Assembly: GCF_001625215.2 (NCBI RefSeq)
Contig: NC_030381.2
Span: forward strand, 1,451,131 to 1,515,130
From: Daucus carota subsp. sativus
Taxonomy: Eukaryota > Streptophyta > Magnoliopsida > Apiales > Apiaceae
Direction: 5' to 3'
DNA: 64,000 nt
Shown in pieces: positions 48,444 to 62,686 of this stretch (positions are counted from its first letter, which is position 1; each line of letters starts with the position of its first letter). Below the pieces are notes generated by a model, which worked only from the letters and a program-made list of their open reading frames with translations, made no database searches and had not been told where the DNA came from. A program made the position numbers and the translations under genes.

Positions 48444-49863
48444 ATGGCTGGTGGTACTGAGCAAAATGGCATGTTTTCGCGCAGGTGTGTCTGGGTGAAC
48501 GGTCCTCTGATCATCGGAGCTGGACCATCTGGACTCGCTGTGGGAGCATGCCTTAAAGAACAATGTGTCCCTTTTGTGGTTGTGGACAGAGCGGATTGTT
48601 TAGCTTCTTTGTGGCAGAACAGGACTTATGATCGCCTTAAGCTTCACCTTCCCAAACAGTTTTGTCAGCTTCCAAAACTGCCATTCCCAGAGGATTATCC
48701 AGAGTACCCTACTAGAAAACAGTTCATTCAGTATATTGAATCATATGCGGATCATTTTGGCATCAAACCACAATTCAATGAGTCTGTGGAGTCTGCTAAG
48801 TACGATGAGGCTGCTCGTGCATGGAGAGTTACGACTGTTTCAACACGAGGGTCTGTCAGGTCTGAGGTTGATTACATTTGTCAGTGGATTGTGGTGGCCA
48901 CAGGAGAAAATGCAGAGCCTGTCATCCCGGAGATTGCAGGACTAGGAGATTTTGGCGGTGAAGTCATACATGGTCGCGAGTACAAGTCAGGTAAAGATTA
49001 TAGCGGGAAAAAGGTTCTTGTTGTGGGGTGTGGAAATACTGGCATGGAAGTTTCACTTGATCTTTGTAATCATAATGCTAAGCCATCAATGGTGTCTAGA
49101 AGCCCGGTAAGTCTTCACTTAAAGTTTTGATATAATTTAATTATGCAAATCATATTTAGGTTGATATCAAGTACTAATTTGTTCTAAACATTTCTAAAGG
49201 TTCATGTATTGCCAAGAGAAATATTTGGAAAATCAACATTTGATTGGGCAATGATGATGATGAAATGGCTTCCTATCTGGCTAGTCGACAAGATTTTACT
49301 GACACTGACATCGTTTATACTTGGTGACCTTGAGAAGTATGGTATAAAAAAGCCATCAATTGGTCCCATGGAGTTAAAGATCAAGGATGATGGAAAAACA
49401 CCTGTTCTTGATATTGGAGCACTGGAGAAAATCCGATCTGGCGGTATCAAAGTGGTTCCTGGAATCAAGAAGTTCTCTAAAACCATGGTGGAGCTTGTAA
49501 ATGGTCAAGAACTAGAGATTGATTCAGTTATTTTGGCCACTGGATATCGCAGTAATGTTCTCTCTTGGCTACAGGTGAGAAAATGGTGCTTTTATTTTAC
49601 TTTATTTTCCTATTTCATATTTTTGAAGAATTGATTTAGAACATATTTTCTGACAGGAAACTGAGTTCTTCTCTAAATCGGGGTATCCCAAGACACCTTT
49701 CCCGAATGGCTGGAAGGGAAAGAATGGACTTTATACTGTTGGATTCACACAGAGAGGACTACTTGGTGCTTCTGCAGATGCCATGAAAGTTGCACAAGAT
49801 ATTGCTGAGCTATGGAAGGAGGACTGGAACAAGGAGTTGAAGCAGAAGAAACCAAATGTCTGA
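48444..49863 (+). CDS. YUC: YUCCA flavin monooxygenase, array copy 3
   Basis: Exons 48444-49106, 49200-49574, 49657-49863; 414 residues with all FAD, NADPH and signature motifs. Start [16 protein letters not shown] and LYTVGFT are shared with copy 4 and differ from copies 1 and 2 ([14 protein letters not shown]). Its own change is TLTSFILG for TLTWFILG in exon 2. The intron 1 acceptor is CTAAAG rather than the CACAG of the other copies; it is still an AG but a weaker context. It has the longer EDWNK C-terminus. It looks functional. Confidence 0.95.
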
Positions 49864-50208
49864 CCATATATATTGAAATTTCTATTGACATGTCAGACCA
49901 ACTTCAGTCATGTATTCTCTCTCGTTAGGACAAATATAACCAACATTAGGGGCTACTAAATTTGTGGATAAGAAGAATGTGTGATTGGAATGCATGAATT
50001 TTCACACACTCTCTATTATTTTTTTTTTATGATATTTTTTACTCATTTTAACTATCGATTTTAGAGGGTTGGGATGCTTCATTTAAGCTATAAGGAATGC
50101 TTTCTACAAAAAAAAATTCTCAGAAAAAAGAGTGCACGTCTCAGAAGTTCACGTCAGCCTAAATGATCGAAGGATCTATTTAAATATTAGACACTTGGTT
50201 GTGATATT

Positions 50209-50466
50209 CGCAGGAGTTTAGGTTTGTGTTTAAAGATGCGGCTACAATATATTCCAAGGCCTCGACTTCCTTTTGAAGCTTAATTATACAAGCAACGGCA
50301 TCACTCAATAAAGAGTCTTTGTTCGTCTTAGATCGAGCTATTAGGCACGACTACTCCTAATGCATAAAGTTGCAGGTTCAGTTTTTTCAAGTCTCGGTCT
50401 CTCTGCTTCTTCATAATTGACGGGCTCTTCTCTGCGAATGTTCATTAGTGCTAAAATTCTCCCCCT
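50209..50466 (-). pseudogene. Decayed bHLH (MYC-type) domain fragment in spacer 3
   Basis: Minus-strand frame DAVACIIKLQKEVEALEYIV continuing AASLNTNLNSCEY gives the second helix. The basic region and first helix lie upstream in another frame, with stops between. Third copy of the same fragment; none follows YUCCA copy 4. Confidence 0.72.
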
Positions 50467-51004
50467 GCCTACTTAAAATTTGAAGGAACTCATATGCAAT
50501 ATTTGAGGTGAAATCCCATCAGAAGTTTGTTCACTATTATTCTGGTTGATGTAAGTTTGTAATATAGTGTCACAAACTTCCAGAATTTGAGTAAGATCTA
50601 CTACAAAATGTCAAAATGTATAAATTAATTTAATTAAAAGGAATACTTAAAGGCAACATTTACTCTGAATAAGTTTTTTGACATGTTCACAGAACAAATG
50701 CACTGGGGTAGTTGTTGAATGCCTGTCATCTTGAAGAAAATCAGAAATAGAATGCAGAGAATGAAATCAGAGAATGAAAACTTCAAATAAAGAATTTATT
50801 TGAAATAGTAAATTCAAGAAATAAAACAAGGACAGAGTCGAACAACATCAAACACAGAAAAACTTCGATCATAAACATGTTCAAGTGCAAGACATGCATA
50901 ACTAAGACAAACCATATACTCATTTCCATTTCCATCCCAAGATTTGACCCTTTTGTTAAATGATTTGGTTTTTCTCTATCACTACCCATAAAGACTTCCA
51001 ATAG

Positions 51005-51260
51005 TATTCTCTCCGTCCTAAATTTCATTATTTTTTAATTATTTAAAAGTTAAATCGATCAATTTTTAATAAAATATTTAAAAAATTTATTTATAATTTT
51101 AAAAAATAGAAAGTTACATGTTAAAACTAACTACATATACGTTGGTATATATATTTTCCAAATTATATGATATATATAAATTTCAGAAAGTATAGTCAGT
51201 TAATTAGAAAAAATATAGTCAAAAGTCAAAAATGACATATATTATAAGACGGAGGGAGTA
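51005..51260. mobile_element. Stowaway-type MITE, unit 3
   Basis: TATTCTCTCCGTCCTAAATT and TTATAAGACGGAGGGAGTA form the inverted ends, sharper than in unit 2. Confidence 0.8.
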
Positions 51261-53229
51261 TGAGATATATGGTATATTGAAAATGCAAAAGAGGGTAATT
51301 TTGAAAGATTGTTGAAAAATGTATGCAATAAAAAGAGAGGTTCGGCTATTTTTGTTTTATAGAACGTTTGATTTTTTAACATACAATTTAAGAATTTTGA
51401 TTAGATAGCAAAAAATATTACTTTTAAAATTTTGTTTTTGTGAATAAAATTATACAATAAGTATAATAATTCATAAAAAAATTAATAATAATATTTTTAT
51501 TATTTTATAGCCAAAAGTTTAAAAAATGTGTTAAGAGTCGAACGACTTATAAAAATACAAAATATGTGTAATGGTTTGTCAAAATTTGGACACTAAATGA
51601 AATCAAAACAAGACTATTATGTTGAGATGTAGGTTGTCTACATGTAAGCATGATTTCAGCTATGGATAAGCCTGACGTCACCATGATTTCAACTATTTTT
51701 TACTTTGTATTTGGTTTAGGTTATGTTTCTCTATATTTTATTGTAGGTTTTTTCTTTTAATATAGTTTTTTAAGATTGGAAAAATACTTAGTATATTTCA
51801 AAAATTATTTCTTAATATTTTTTTCCAAATTTAGTTGGCAATTGGTTTCACGTATATTAATAATAATAAGATACCTTGTATATATACAAAATAATCTGAT
51901 TAATTAATGATGTCATTTGGGAAAAAATTGGAACCACAATTTGACATGAGTAGTTAATATTATGCATTAGTTTTTTTTTTTTGAAACTAATATTATGCAT
52001 TAGTTAACATGTTTTTCTTTTAATTTATATTTCTTGCAACATCAACATAAAGATAAAGTCAATTTGCGTATTTACAGCAGGGATAGAACCTTCATAGGCA
52101 ACACAGATCAGAGTGACATTGTTAAGTAGTGAAATCTTTCAAGGACTAACAGATAGACTTGCACTGAAACAAGCCTAGCCCTGTTTAGACTCACTTGAAC
52201 TAAAAAGACTGCTACTTGAGATTATTTTCTATCACCAACTTAAAATTACAACAACATGCATTCATACAAACCTCGCCGTACCTGCAGTTTTCCCAATCCA
52301 AGGCAAACCAAGAACTGTACAGAATAACAGATATGCAAGGAGAGCAAACTACTAAGCTGTCGAGATTCTGACAAGCAGAAAGGATTCAGAAAGTAGCAAA
52401 GACTACAACAAAACTGAACTTTGCAGACATGCATGGATAATTAATTAAACTATGCCTAGCAGAAAGGACTCATTCAAAACCATAAACTACATTGCACAGT
52501 GACAGCAGTAAACAACATTCATAAGTTGATCAAGTTCCACTTTTATCGAGGCTACAAGTTATTATCACTCAATGTCTTTTGTGTGCGGATCATGAGTATC
52601 TGTATATAGTCCACGATGGCTAGTGCTGAATCAGATCGTAAAAGGCCGTAATTAAATTAAATTCAAATTAAAGATTTATTTCGCGGTATTTATTTCATAA
52701 TGATCTATTGGAAGCAAATGAAAAAGCAATCTAGAGGCCAGAGCTGATGCAAACAGGCGCAAGTTCTGACATCACAACATTAGTTTTTATGCTATAATTT
52801 TAAAACTTTAACTTAATTCTAAAATAAAAATAAACAATAACATTCAAATACTGCATAGAAAAGGATATAGAAAAAAAAGAGATAAGAAGGAAACGCTCAA
52901 TAGGAAAACTTATATGTAGATTATACTTAATTCAAAATAAATTTCTAAATCTATCTAGTTGAAATTTGAATTACAATGAAAAAGGAAATCCGGATGAATC
53001 TGTGCATATTACGCGGGATACTGGTCATATTCACAAATCTATTTGGAGGTCAGAATTGAAACTGAAAACAGAAAAAAATAATGTCCAAAACGGAAAGAGA
53101 TAATGGAAGTCGGATGATTCTGAATGTAAAACTGAAAAAGAAATTTTTTTTAGGAAATCCGAGTGATTTTTAGTATTCAATGGAATCCAGATTGACGTTT
53201 TTGGTCAGAACCTGAACCGATTCTCCAGC

Positions 53230-53237
53230 TATATAAA
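53230..53237 (+). promoter_or_regulatory. TATA box of YUCCA copy 4
   Basis: TATATAAA, 101 bp before the start codon. Confidence 0.8.
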
Positions 53238-53337
53238 CAGCTTCTTCTGTTGCAAACACAAAGCAAATCTTCAACACAAACAGTAGCCTTCTTGTCTTGC
53301 AAACACAAAAAAATTCTCAACAATCTGCTTGCGGAAA

Positions 53338-54740
53338 ATGGCTGGTGGTACTGAGCAAAATGGCATGTTTTCGCGCAGGTGTGTCTGGGTGAACGGTCCT
53401 CTGATCATCGGAGCTGGACCATCTGGACTCGCTGTGGGAGCATGCCTTAAAGAACAATGTGTCCCTTTTGTGGTTGTGGACAGAGCGGATTGTTTAGCTT
53501 CTTTGTGGCAGAACAGGACTTATGATCGCCTTAAGCTTCACCTTCCCAAACAGTTTTGTCAGCTTCCAAAACTGCCATTCCCAGAGGATTATCCAGAGTA
53601 CCCTACTAGAAAACAGTTCATTCAGTATATTGAATCATATGCGGATCATTTTGGCATCAAACCACAGTTCAATGAGTCTGTGGAGTCTGCTAAGTACGAT
53701 GAGGCTGCTCGTGCATGGCGAGTTACAACTGTTTCAACAAAGGGGTCTGTCAGGTCTGAGGTTGACTACATTTGTCAGTGGATTGTGGTGGCCACAGGAG
53801 AAAATGCAGAGCCTGTCATCCCGGAGTTTGCAGGACTAGGAGATTTTGGCGGTGATGTCATACATGGTCGCGAGTACAAGTCTGGTAAAGATTATAGCGG
53901 GAAAAAGGTTCTTGTTGTGGGGTGTGGAAATACTGGCATGGAAGTTTCACTTGATCTTTGTAATCATAATGCTAAGCCATCAATGGTGTCAAGAAGCCCG
54001 GTAAGTCTTCACTAGAAGTTTTAATTTGATTATGCAAATCATATTTAGGTTGATATCAAGTACTAATTTGTTCTAAACATTTCCACAGGTTCATGTATTG
54101 CCAAGAGAAATATTTGGAAGATCAACATTTGATTGGGCAATGATGATGATGAAATGGCTTCCTATCTGGCTAGTCGACAAGATTTTACTGGCACTGACAT
54201 GGTTTATACTTGGTGACCTTGAGAAGTATGGTATAAAAAAGCCATCAATTGGTCCCATGGAGTTAAAGATCAAGGATGATGGAAAAACACCTGTTCTTGA
54301 TATTGGAGCACTGGAGAAAATCCGATCTGGCGGTATCAAAGTGGTTCCTGGAATCAAGAAGTTCTCTAAAACCATGGTGGAGCTTGTCAATGGTCAAGAA
54401 CTAGAGATTGATTCAGTTATTTTGGCCACTGGATACCGCAGTAATGTTCTCTCTTGGCTACAGGTGAGAAAATGGTGCTTTTATTTTACTTTATTTTCCT
54501 ATTTCATATTTTTGAAGAATTGATTTAGAACATATTTTCTGACAGGAAACTGAGTTCTTCTCTAAATCGGGGTATCCCAAGACACCTTTCCCGAATGGCT
54601 GGAAGGGAAAGAATGGACTTTATACTGTTGGATTCACACAGAGAGGACTACTTGGTGCTTCTGCAGATGCCATGAAAGTTGCACAAGATATTGCTGAGCT
54701 CTGGAAGAAGGAGTTGAAGCAGAAGAAACCAAATGTCTGA
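53338..54740 (+). CDS. YUC: YUCCA flavin monooxygenase, array copy 4
   Basis: Exons 53338-54000, 54089-54463, 54546-54740; 410 residues, motifs complete. N-terminal half nearly identical to copy 3; own changes include [19 protein letters not shown] (Phe and Asp where the others have Ile and Glu), GRSTFDW for GKSTFDW and LALTW for LTLTW. The Glu-to-Asp change lies within the flavin-monooxygenase signature but is conservative. The C-terminus is the short form ([14 protein letters not shown]), as in copy 1. Unit homology ends soon after its stop codon. Confidence 0.95.
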
Positions 54741-55728
54741 GACCACATTTTGACATATCAGAACAACTTCAGTCTGCATTAATCTCTCTCATTAGGAGAT
54801 TAACATTTTTAGTCTGCATTTCAGTCTTCTATGTCTTCCATTGTCATTTTATTTTGTATTTTGTAATAACAAATGGATTCTCATATGCCATGCTGGTACT
54901 GATATTGGCATGTATTAGATACTAACATGGGCATGTATTAGATATTGGAACTGTGTTCTTTTTCAATTATTAGACTTATATGTCTTATAAATGAATATTT
55001 GTTTACATCAATTTCGAAATGAGTTATAATCGAAGGAGGGCTTAATATGAAAAGAGATATGTATCTCTTCATATGTTATTACATAAGTTCTATTTTATGA
55101 TATTAATTTCAGAGAAAATTTGAATCACATAAAAGTCATAAATAATTTTTACGAATTTTCTCAAGTTAGTATGACATTGACTAATATGTGAAACCGAAAA
55201 TTTGTCTGACAAAACTAAAATTTAAGAAAATCTCATCTAAACTTGAAAGATAAAATATGGTTATACAAGGAAATTTTTTGCATATAATGAAATACTGTAA
55301 ATGAATTCATAGAAGTTCCATTTTCTCTCTGAAAAACAGATAAATATAAATATGCTGACAGCACAAGTATATTCTTAAGCTCATTTCACAGTTAAAAGAA
55401 AGTGCAATACATCTCCGTCTAATGCACTATCATCTCGCTACATATCCTTGTCTCCAGGATGGAAGTAGTTACGAGGCTAACCCAGACCAAACCCCTTGAA
55501 TATGAATCAATGATTTTTGTTAGTCATGTTTTGTTCTTATAATCAATACTGTATTAATCTTGAATAATCAGTATACTACTTATTTTTATTTATTACTCCC
55601 TCCATCCTAGCTGATTGTTTACGTTTACTTTACTGTTTGCACGCATTTGAGGCTCTCAGAGCATCTTAGCACATTCCTTAAATATAATATAAAATATTGG
55701 ATCCTAGTGACTTAAGATTAGACCTGGC
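54741..55728. other. Intergenic sequence right of the YUCCA array
   Basis: Unique sequence from about 54790. GGCATGTATTAGATA is repeated at 54907 and 54931. A lone Stowaway left end (TACTCCCTCCATCCTAG) sits at 55593 without a partner. No gene. Confidence 0.5.
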
Positions 55729-56229
55729 AATTCGGTACATGACACAAAAACACGACACGAAAAATTTGGGTTTGGTTTTCAATATTCGGTACACGAACAC
55801 AAAAAATACACATTACTATTAGTGTCGGGTTCGGTTTTTAATATAAGTACACGAACGACACGAAAGTACACGAACTAAACAAATAAATATAAATTAAAAT
55901 ATATATTATACTTATTTTTATATATTCTTTAATTCAATTTCAGTTCTATTATTTTATTTTTGTTATCCTATGAATTTATTATATGTCTAATCCATGTACT
56001 TTCGTGTACAAATATGTATTTCGTGTATATTTCATCCGGACTGTTCGTTGTACACGGAAGGTACACGAATTTTTTCGTGTACTTAACGTGTACAGTTCGT
56101 GTTGACACGAAATAATTTGGTTCATGTACGTGTTCTAAGACTGGTACACGAAACCAAAACAGTTCGGGTTCAGATTTAGGGTGGTGTACACGAAAATACA
56201 AAAGTACACAACACGAATTGTTTGCCGGG
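55729..56229. repeat. Dispersed repeat rich in ACACGAA motifs
   Basis: The ends CTGGCAATTCGGTACA and CACGAATTGTTTGCCGG are loosely inverted. The interior repeats GTACACGAA / TTCGTGTAC on both strands, giving many small palindromes. This type is common in plant genomes as non-autonomous hAT-like elements; I found no clean target duplication, so the class is tentative. Confidence 0.5.
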
Positions 56230-56426
56230 ATGATAATAGCTATTCTCACCTCCAACAATATTCCTTATATTCATTCCTTATATACTATTTTATTATTAAA
56301 AGTTACCATTATTACAATAGGTGAAGAGTGAGAACATGTTTGTTTTCAAATTTTATTATAAAATACAATAAGATTTAGAAGAGGAGAGAGGTTAGCTAAA
56401 AGATAAGTCATGGCTAATGTATCTTA

Positions 56427-56832
56427 GAGCATTCCCATCCCATTCCCCATATATCCTCTATCCCCATATTTTAAGGAAAATAATGAATTTTAGTTAAAAT
56501 TTCATCTCCATCCGGTTCCCCATAATAGGGGAAAGTTTAGGGGCAACAAAATGAGTCCCCAAATTTGGGGACTTACTATTCATCCCCCATTTCATATTTT
56601 ATATAAATTTAATATGTGATAGAGGAGTGAGAAACTAAAAAATAATAGTTTGTAAATAATGTTGTAAAGAGAAGAGAGAGAAAGAATTAATTAAAAAGAA
56701 TATAGAGATGAGGATGGGGATTGGGATGTAGAAAATTTTTAGAAGATAAATAAAATTTGAAGATAATTTTAGGGATTTACTATTTTTAGTATGATTTTGG
56801 GGATGAGGAAGGGGAACCCATTGTGAATGCTC
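56427..56832. mobile_element. PIF/Harbinger-like MITE with TTA target site
   Basis: GAGCATTCCCATCCCATTCC and GGAACCCATTGTGAATGCTC are inverted ends, with TTA on both sides (56424-56426, 56833-56835). 406 bp, non-coding, with GGGGA/TCCCC-rich subterminal blocks. Confidence 0.75.
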
Positions 56833-56897
56833 TTAGTGATTTAGAGAATGACTAGGATACTGTTAGTGATTTAGAGAATGACTAGGATACTCTTGGA
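56833..56897. repeat. 33-bp tandem duplication
   Basis: TTAGTGATTTAGAGAATGAC continuing TAGGATACT is present twice in a row immediately beside the MITE. Confidence 0.85.
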
Positions 56898-57614
56898 GTG
56901 GATTATTTTCCCATATTCTTTCATATTTTGGTTTAAGACTCCAAATAACTAAGTTATTGGAGTTGCTCTTATAAAGTATGGTTCAATATTATTTTTTTAA
57001 TTTATTTATTTTTTGAAAAAATCTGGATAAAAAATATTTTGATTGGACAATTTTAAATTTTTTTATAAGACAAAAAAATAGATATTGAGGCCTGACCAAA
57101 ATAGATTATAACAGTAATATAAACACTAAGCTTGGAAATACAAATTACCATAAAATTTAAACGTCAAACTTTTATTTAGATGAAAAAGTTTTTGAAAGAA
57201 AACCATTATGAAACTATACTTTATGAAAGCCAAAAACTGTGTTAAAAAGTAACCTAAAAAACCCGGCAGATATGGCTCACATTCAACGATCAAAACGTTC
57301 CAGTCTTAGTTTCATCACAGACCAGACATATTCTCATTCGGTGGGGTTAGAGCTGGATTTGATTTTTAACGAATGCAATTTAAAAGTTCAAGGTTTATTT
57401 CCATTTCTTTTGAATAATAAAAAAAATACAAATAATACAGGTTTTTGGAATCATTCAACTGTGTCTCTCCAACACTTGGTTAATTTGCTTTTAAGATAAA
57501 GTTTGGACATCAATCCATAAGAAATAACCAGGAAGTGCCAATTCTTACAAAACTAGTTAAAGAAAGAAATCTCCAGACTAATAAAGGCAACTAATCCGGA
57601 ACTTCAAAGTGCAC
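56898..57614. other. Intergenic sequence and 3' flank of the uL14 gene
   Basis: AT-rich. An open stretch at 57270-57497 has no recognisable protein similarity and no second copy, so I do not call it a gene. The last 100 bases are the likely 3' untranslated region of the minus-strand uL14 gene. Confidence 0.45.
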
Positions 57615-61004
<3,390 letters not shown>

Positions 61005-61106
61005 CTTGATTGATCAGTTATCTCTCTCTCTGAATCTCTCTGGATCTCTCCCTGAGGCGCTGTTGATGAGGCGAGGAGGAGTTTATATGGAGTGATCGGG
61101 CTTGTC

Positions 61107-61114
61107 TAGGGTTT
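61107..61114 (-). promoter_or_regulatory. Telo-box in the uL14 promoter
   Basis: AAACCCTA on the minus strand, about 100 bp upstream of the start codon and just above a CT/GA-rich leader (61019-61050). Telo-boxes are a hallmark of plant ribosomal-protein and translation-factor promoters and link expression to cell division. Confidence 0.75.
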
Positions 61115-61916
61115 AAGTGTTGTCAAAACGACACCGTAAGTTTCACTTTCCTGAGGGGTAATTTGGTCACTATCTGCATACAATAAATAGATTAAATTAA
61201 AATTCTGAAAGTCATATAAAATAGAATTAAGCCTCCACCAACTCACATAAAAATTCCTTAGTTAAAAATGAATTTTGGTAAATTAAAAATAACAATATAA
61301 TTTCGTCAAAAAAATAACAATATAATGATGTAATGAAATATCATATTTCAACCATACTCTTGTGCATTTATAATTTTAGTTAAATTATTATGAATAATTA
61401 TATTTGTCAAACAATTATAAATCTACAACATATGTTACATAATCAATTATAGTATTAAAATAACATGTTTTATTTATAACAATATGAAATAATTTGAAAT
61501 GTAGTCGATTAATACAATCACTACTGTCAAAGTATAATATGTTATACATTCAGCAAATTTTACGTAGTATCTTACGCATCCAATTCAGCCGTTCAGATAA
61601 CCAATTCCATTGAATACTTTCACGTAATTCTACCATTATTATAGTGTATTTTGAGTTTTGTAGAATTCAATTTTTAATGTGTGTTAGATTCATGAACAAA
61701 TCAATGGGTTATGTATAAATTTAATTCATTTGAAGTTCGTATATAATGTTCGTGGAATATATGATTACGGTGTTTCTAGTGTGTATCCGTGGGCACATGC
61801 TAAGCGCTAAAATTTATAAATTTGACTCATTTTTATTGGCTATCATGTGTTAATAATGATGGACCCCTGCATGTGCAATCACCACACCAATTAAAATCTT
61901 TCCAAACATATAAAAC
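61115..61916. other. AT-rich intergenic sequence
   Basis: No gene or repeat recognised apart from a short duplication of AACAATATAAT near 61288 and 61316. Confidence 0.4.
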
Positions 61917-62468
61917 GGGTTAATTATCTAGTTGGTCACTGAAGTGGGCTTAATATTTCAAGTTAGTCACTGAACTGAAAACATATCAAGATGTTCACTA
62001 AAGTCACCATAAATATCAAACAAGTATCTCGAAATATGACCTCACGCATTAAAAATATGATTTATAGAGTTTTATACATTATTCTTAAATGTTACCACAA
62101 CCAACTAAAAGGTTATGATTTCTAGTATTTATGATAATATATTTAGATTTTATCGAGTTTATTTATTATTTATTTTTAATTAAAACAAAGAAAATAACTA
62201 GATAATAAAAATAAATAATAAATAAACTCGATAAAATGTAAATATATAATCATAAATAGTAGAAGTCATACCCTTTTAGTTGGTTTTGACAACAATTAAA
62301 AATAATGTGTAAAACTCTATAAATTATATTATTAATGTTTGAACTCATATTTCGAAGTACTTATTTGATATTTACGGTGACTTCAGTGACCATCTTGATA
62401 TCGTTTTCAGTTCAGTAACCAACTTAATTCATTAAGCCCACTTCAGTGACCAACTTGATAATTAACCC
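61917..62468. mobile_element. Long-inverted-repeat MITE (Mutator-like), copy 2 of 2
   Basis: Same family as 11955-12508: ends GGGTTAATTATC and GATAATTAACCC, 552 bp, whole-element hairpin. Flanked by a 10-bp duplication CATATAAAAC (61907-61916, 62469-62478), different from copy 1 and perfectly preserved. Confidence 0.93.
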
Positions 62469-62686
62469 CATATAAAACTTCGCGCTTCGCGCTTAACATG
62501 TGACTATGGACACAAACTATATGATTATCATGTATTTACATGAAATGCAACTTTTTAGAATAACATTTGACAAATTGAGCGAGTAAACGAGTAGTATTTT
62601 TTTTTTTTTCTGCTAAATAAACGAGTAGTATCTTGTAATGAGTGGTACTAGACTACTCTTGACTTGGCAAAGGCAAAAACACCAAA

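Larger units (their letters stand above)
49864..53229. other. YUCCA array spacer 3
   Basis: Same layout as spacer 2, with the bHLH-like fragment (50209-50466) and a Stowaway element (51005-51260). At 51953-52012 the 18-mer TAATATTATGCATTAGTT is duplicated around a T-rich GAAAC stretch, a small insertion with target duplication not present in unit 2. Confidence 0.65.
36600..54790 (+). repeat. Tandem array of four YUCCA units, 4.9-5.5 kb each
   Basis: Starts of the four genes lie 5531, 4867 and 4894 bp apart. Promoters, introns, 3' regions and spacers all align between units, so whole segments were duplicated, not just coding sequence. Homology on the left starts before copy 1: ATATAGTGTCACAAGCTTCC near 36631 matches the spacer block TATAGTGTCACAAACTTCC of later units (about 45691 and 50564), so the array begins with a cut end of another unit. 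On the right it ends shortly after copy 4, near 54790. Units 3 and 4 are the most alike. Confidence 0.93.

Noticed and set aside
45882-51028. Minus-strand frame (MEMEMSIW ... LHLNMFMIEVFLCLML) in spacers 2 and 3
   Set aside because: It is open in two units, but the matching region of unit 1 (about 40260-40440) carries changes that spoil it, and it resembles no protein; conserved only because the spacers are duplicates.
57239-57499. 86-residue plus-strand frame upstream of the uL14 3' end
   Set aside because: No family resemblance, no neighbours or second copy, and typical chance length in this region.
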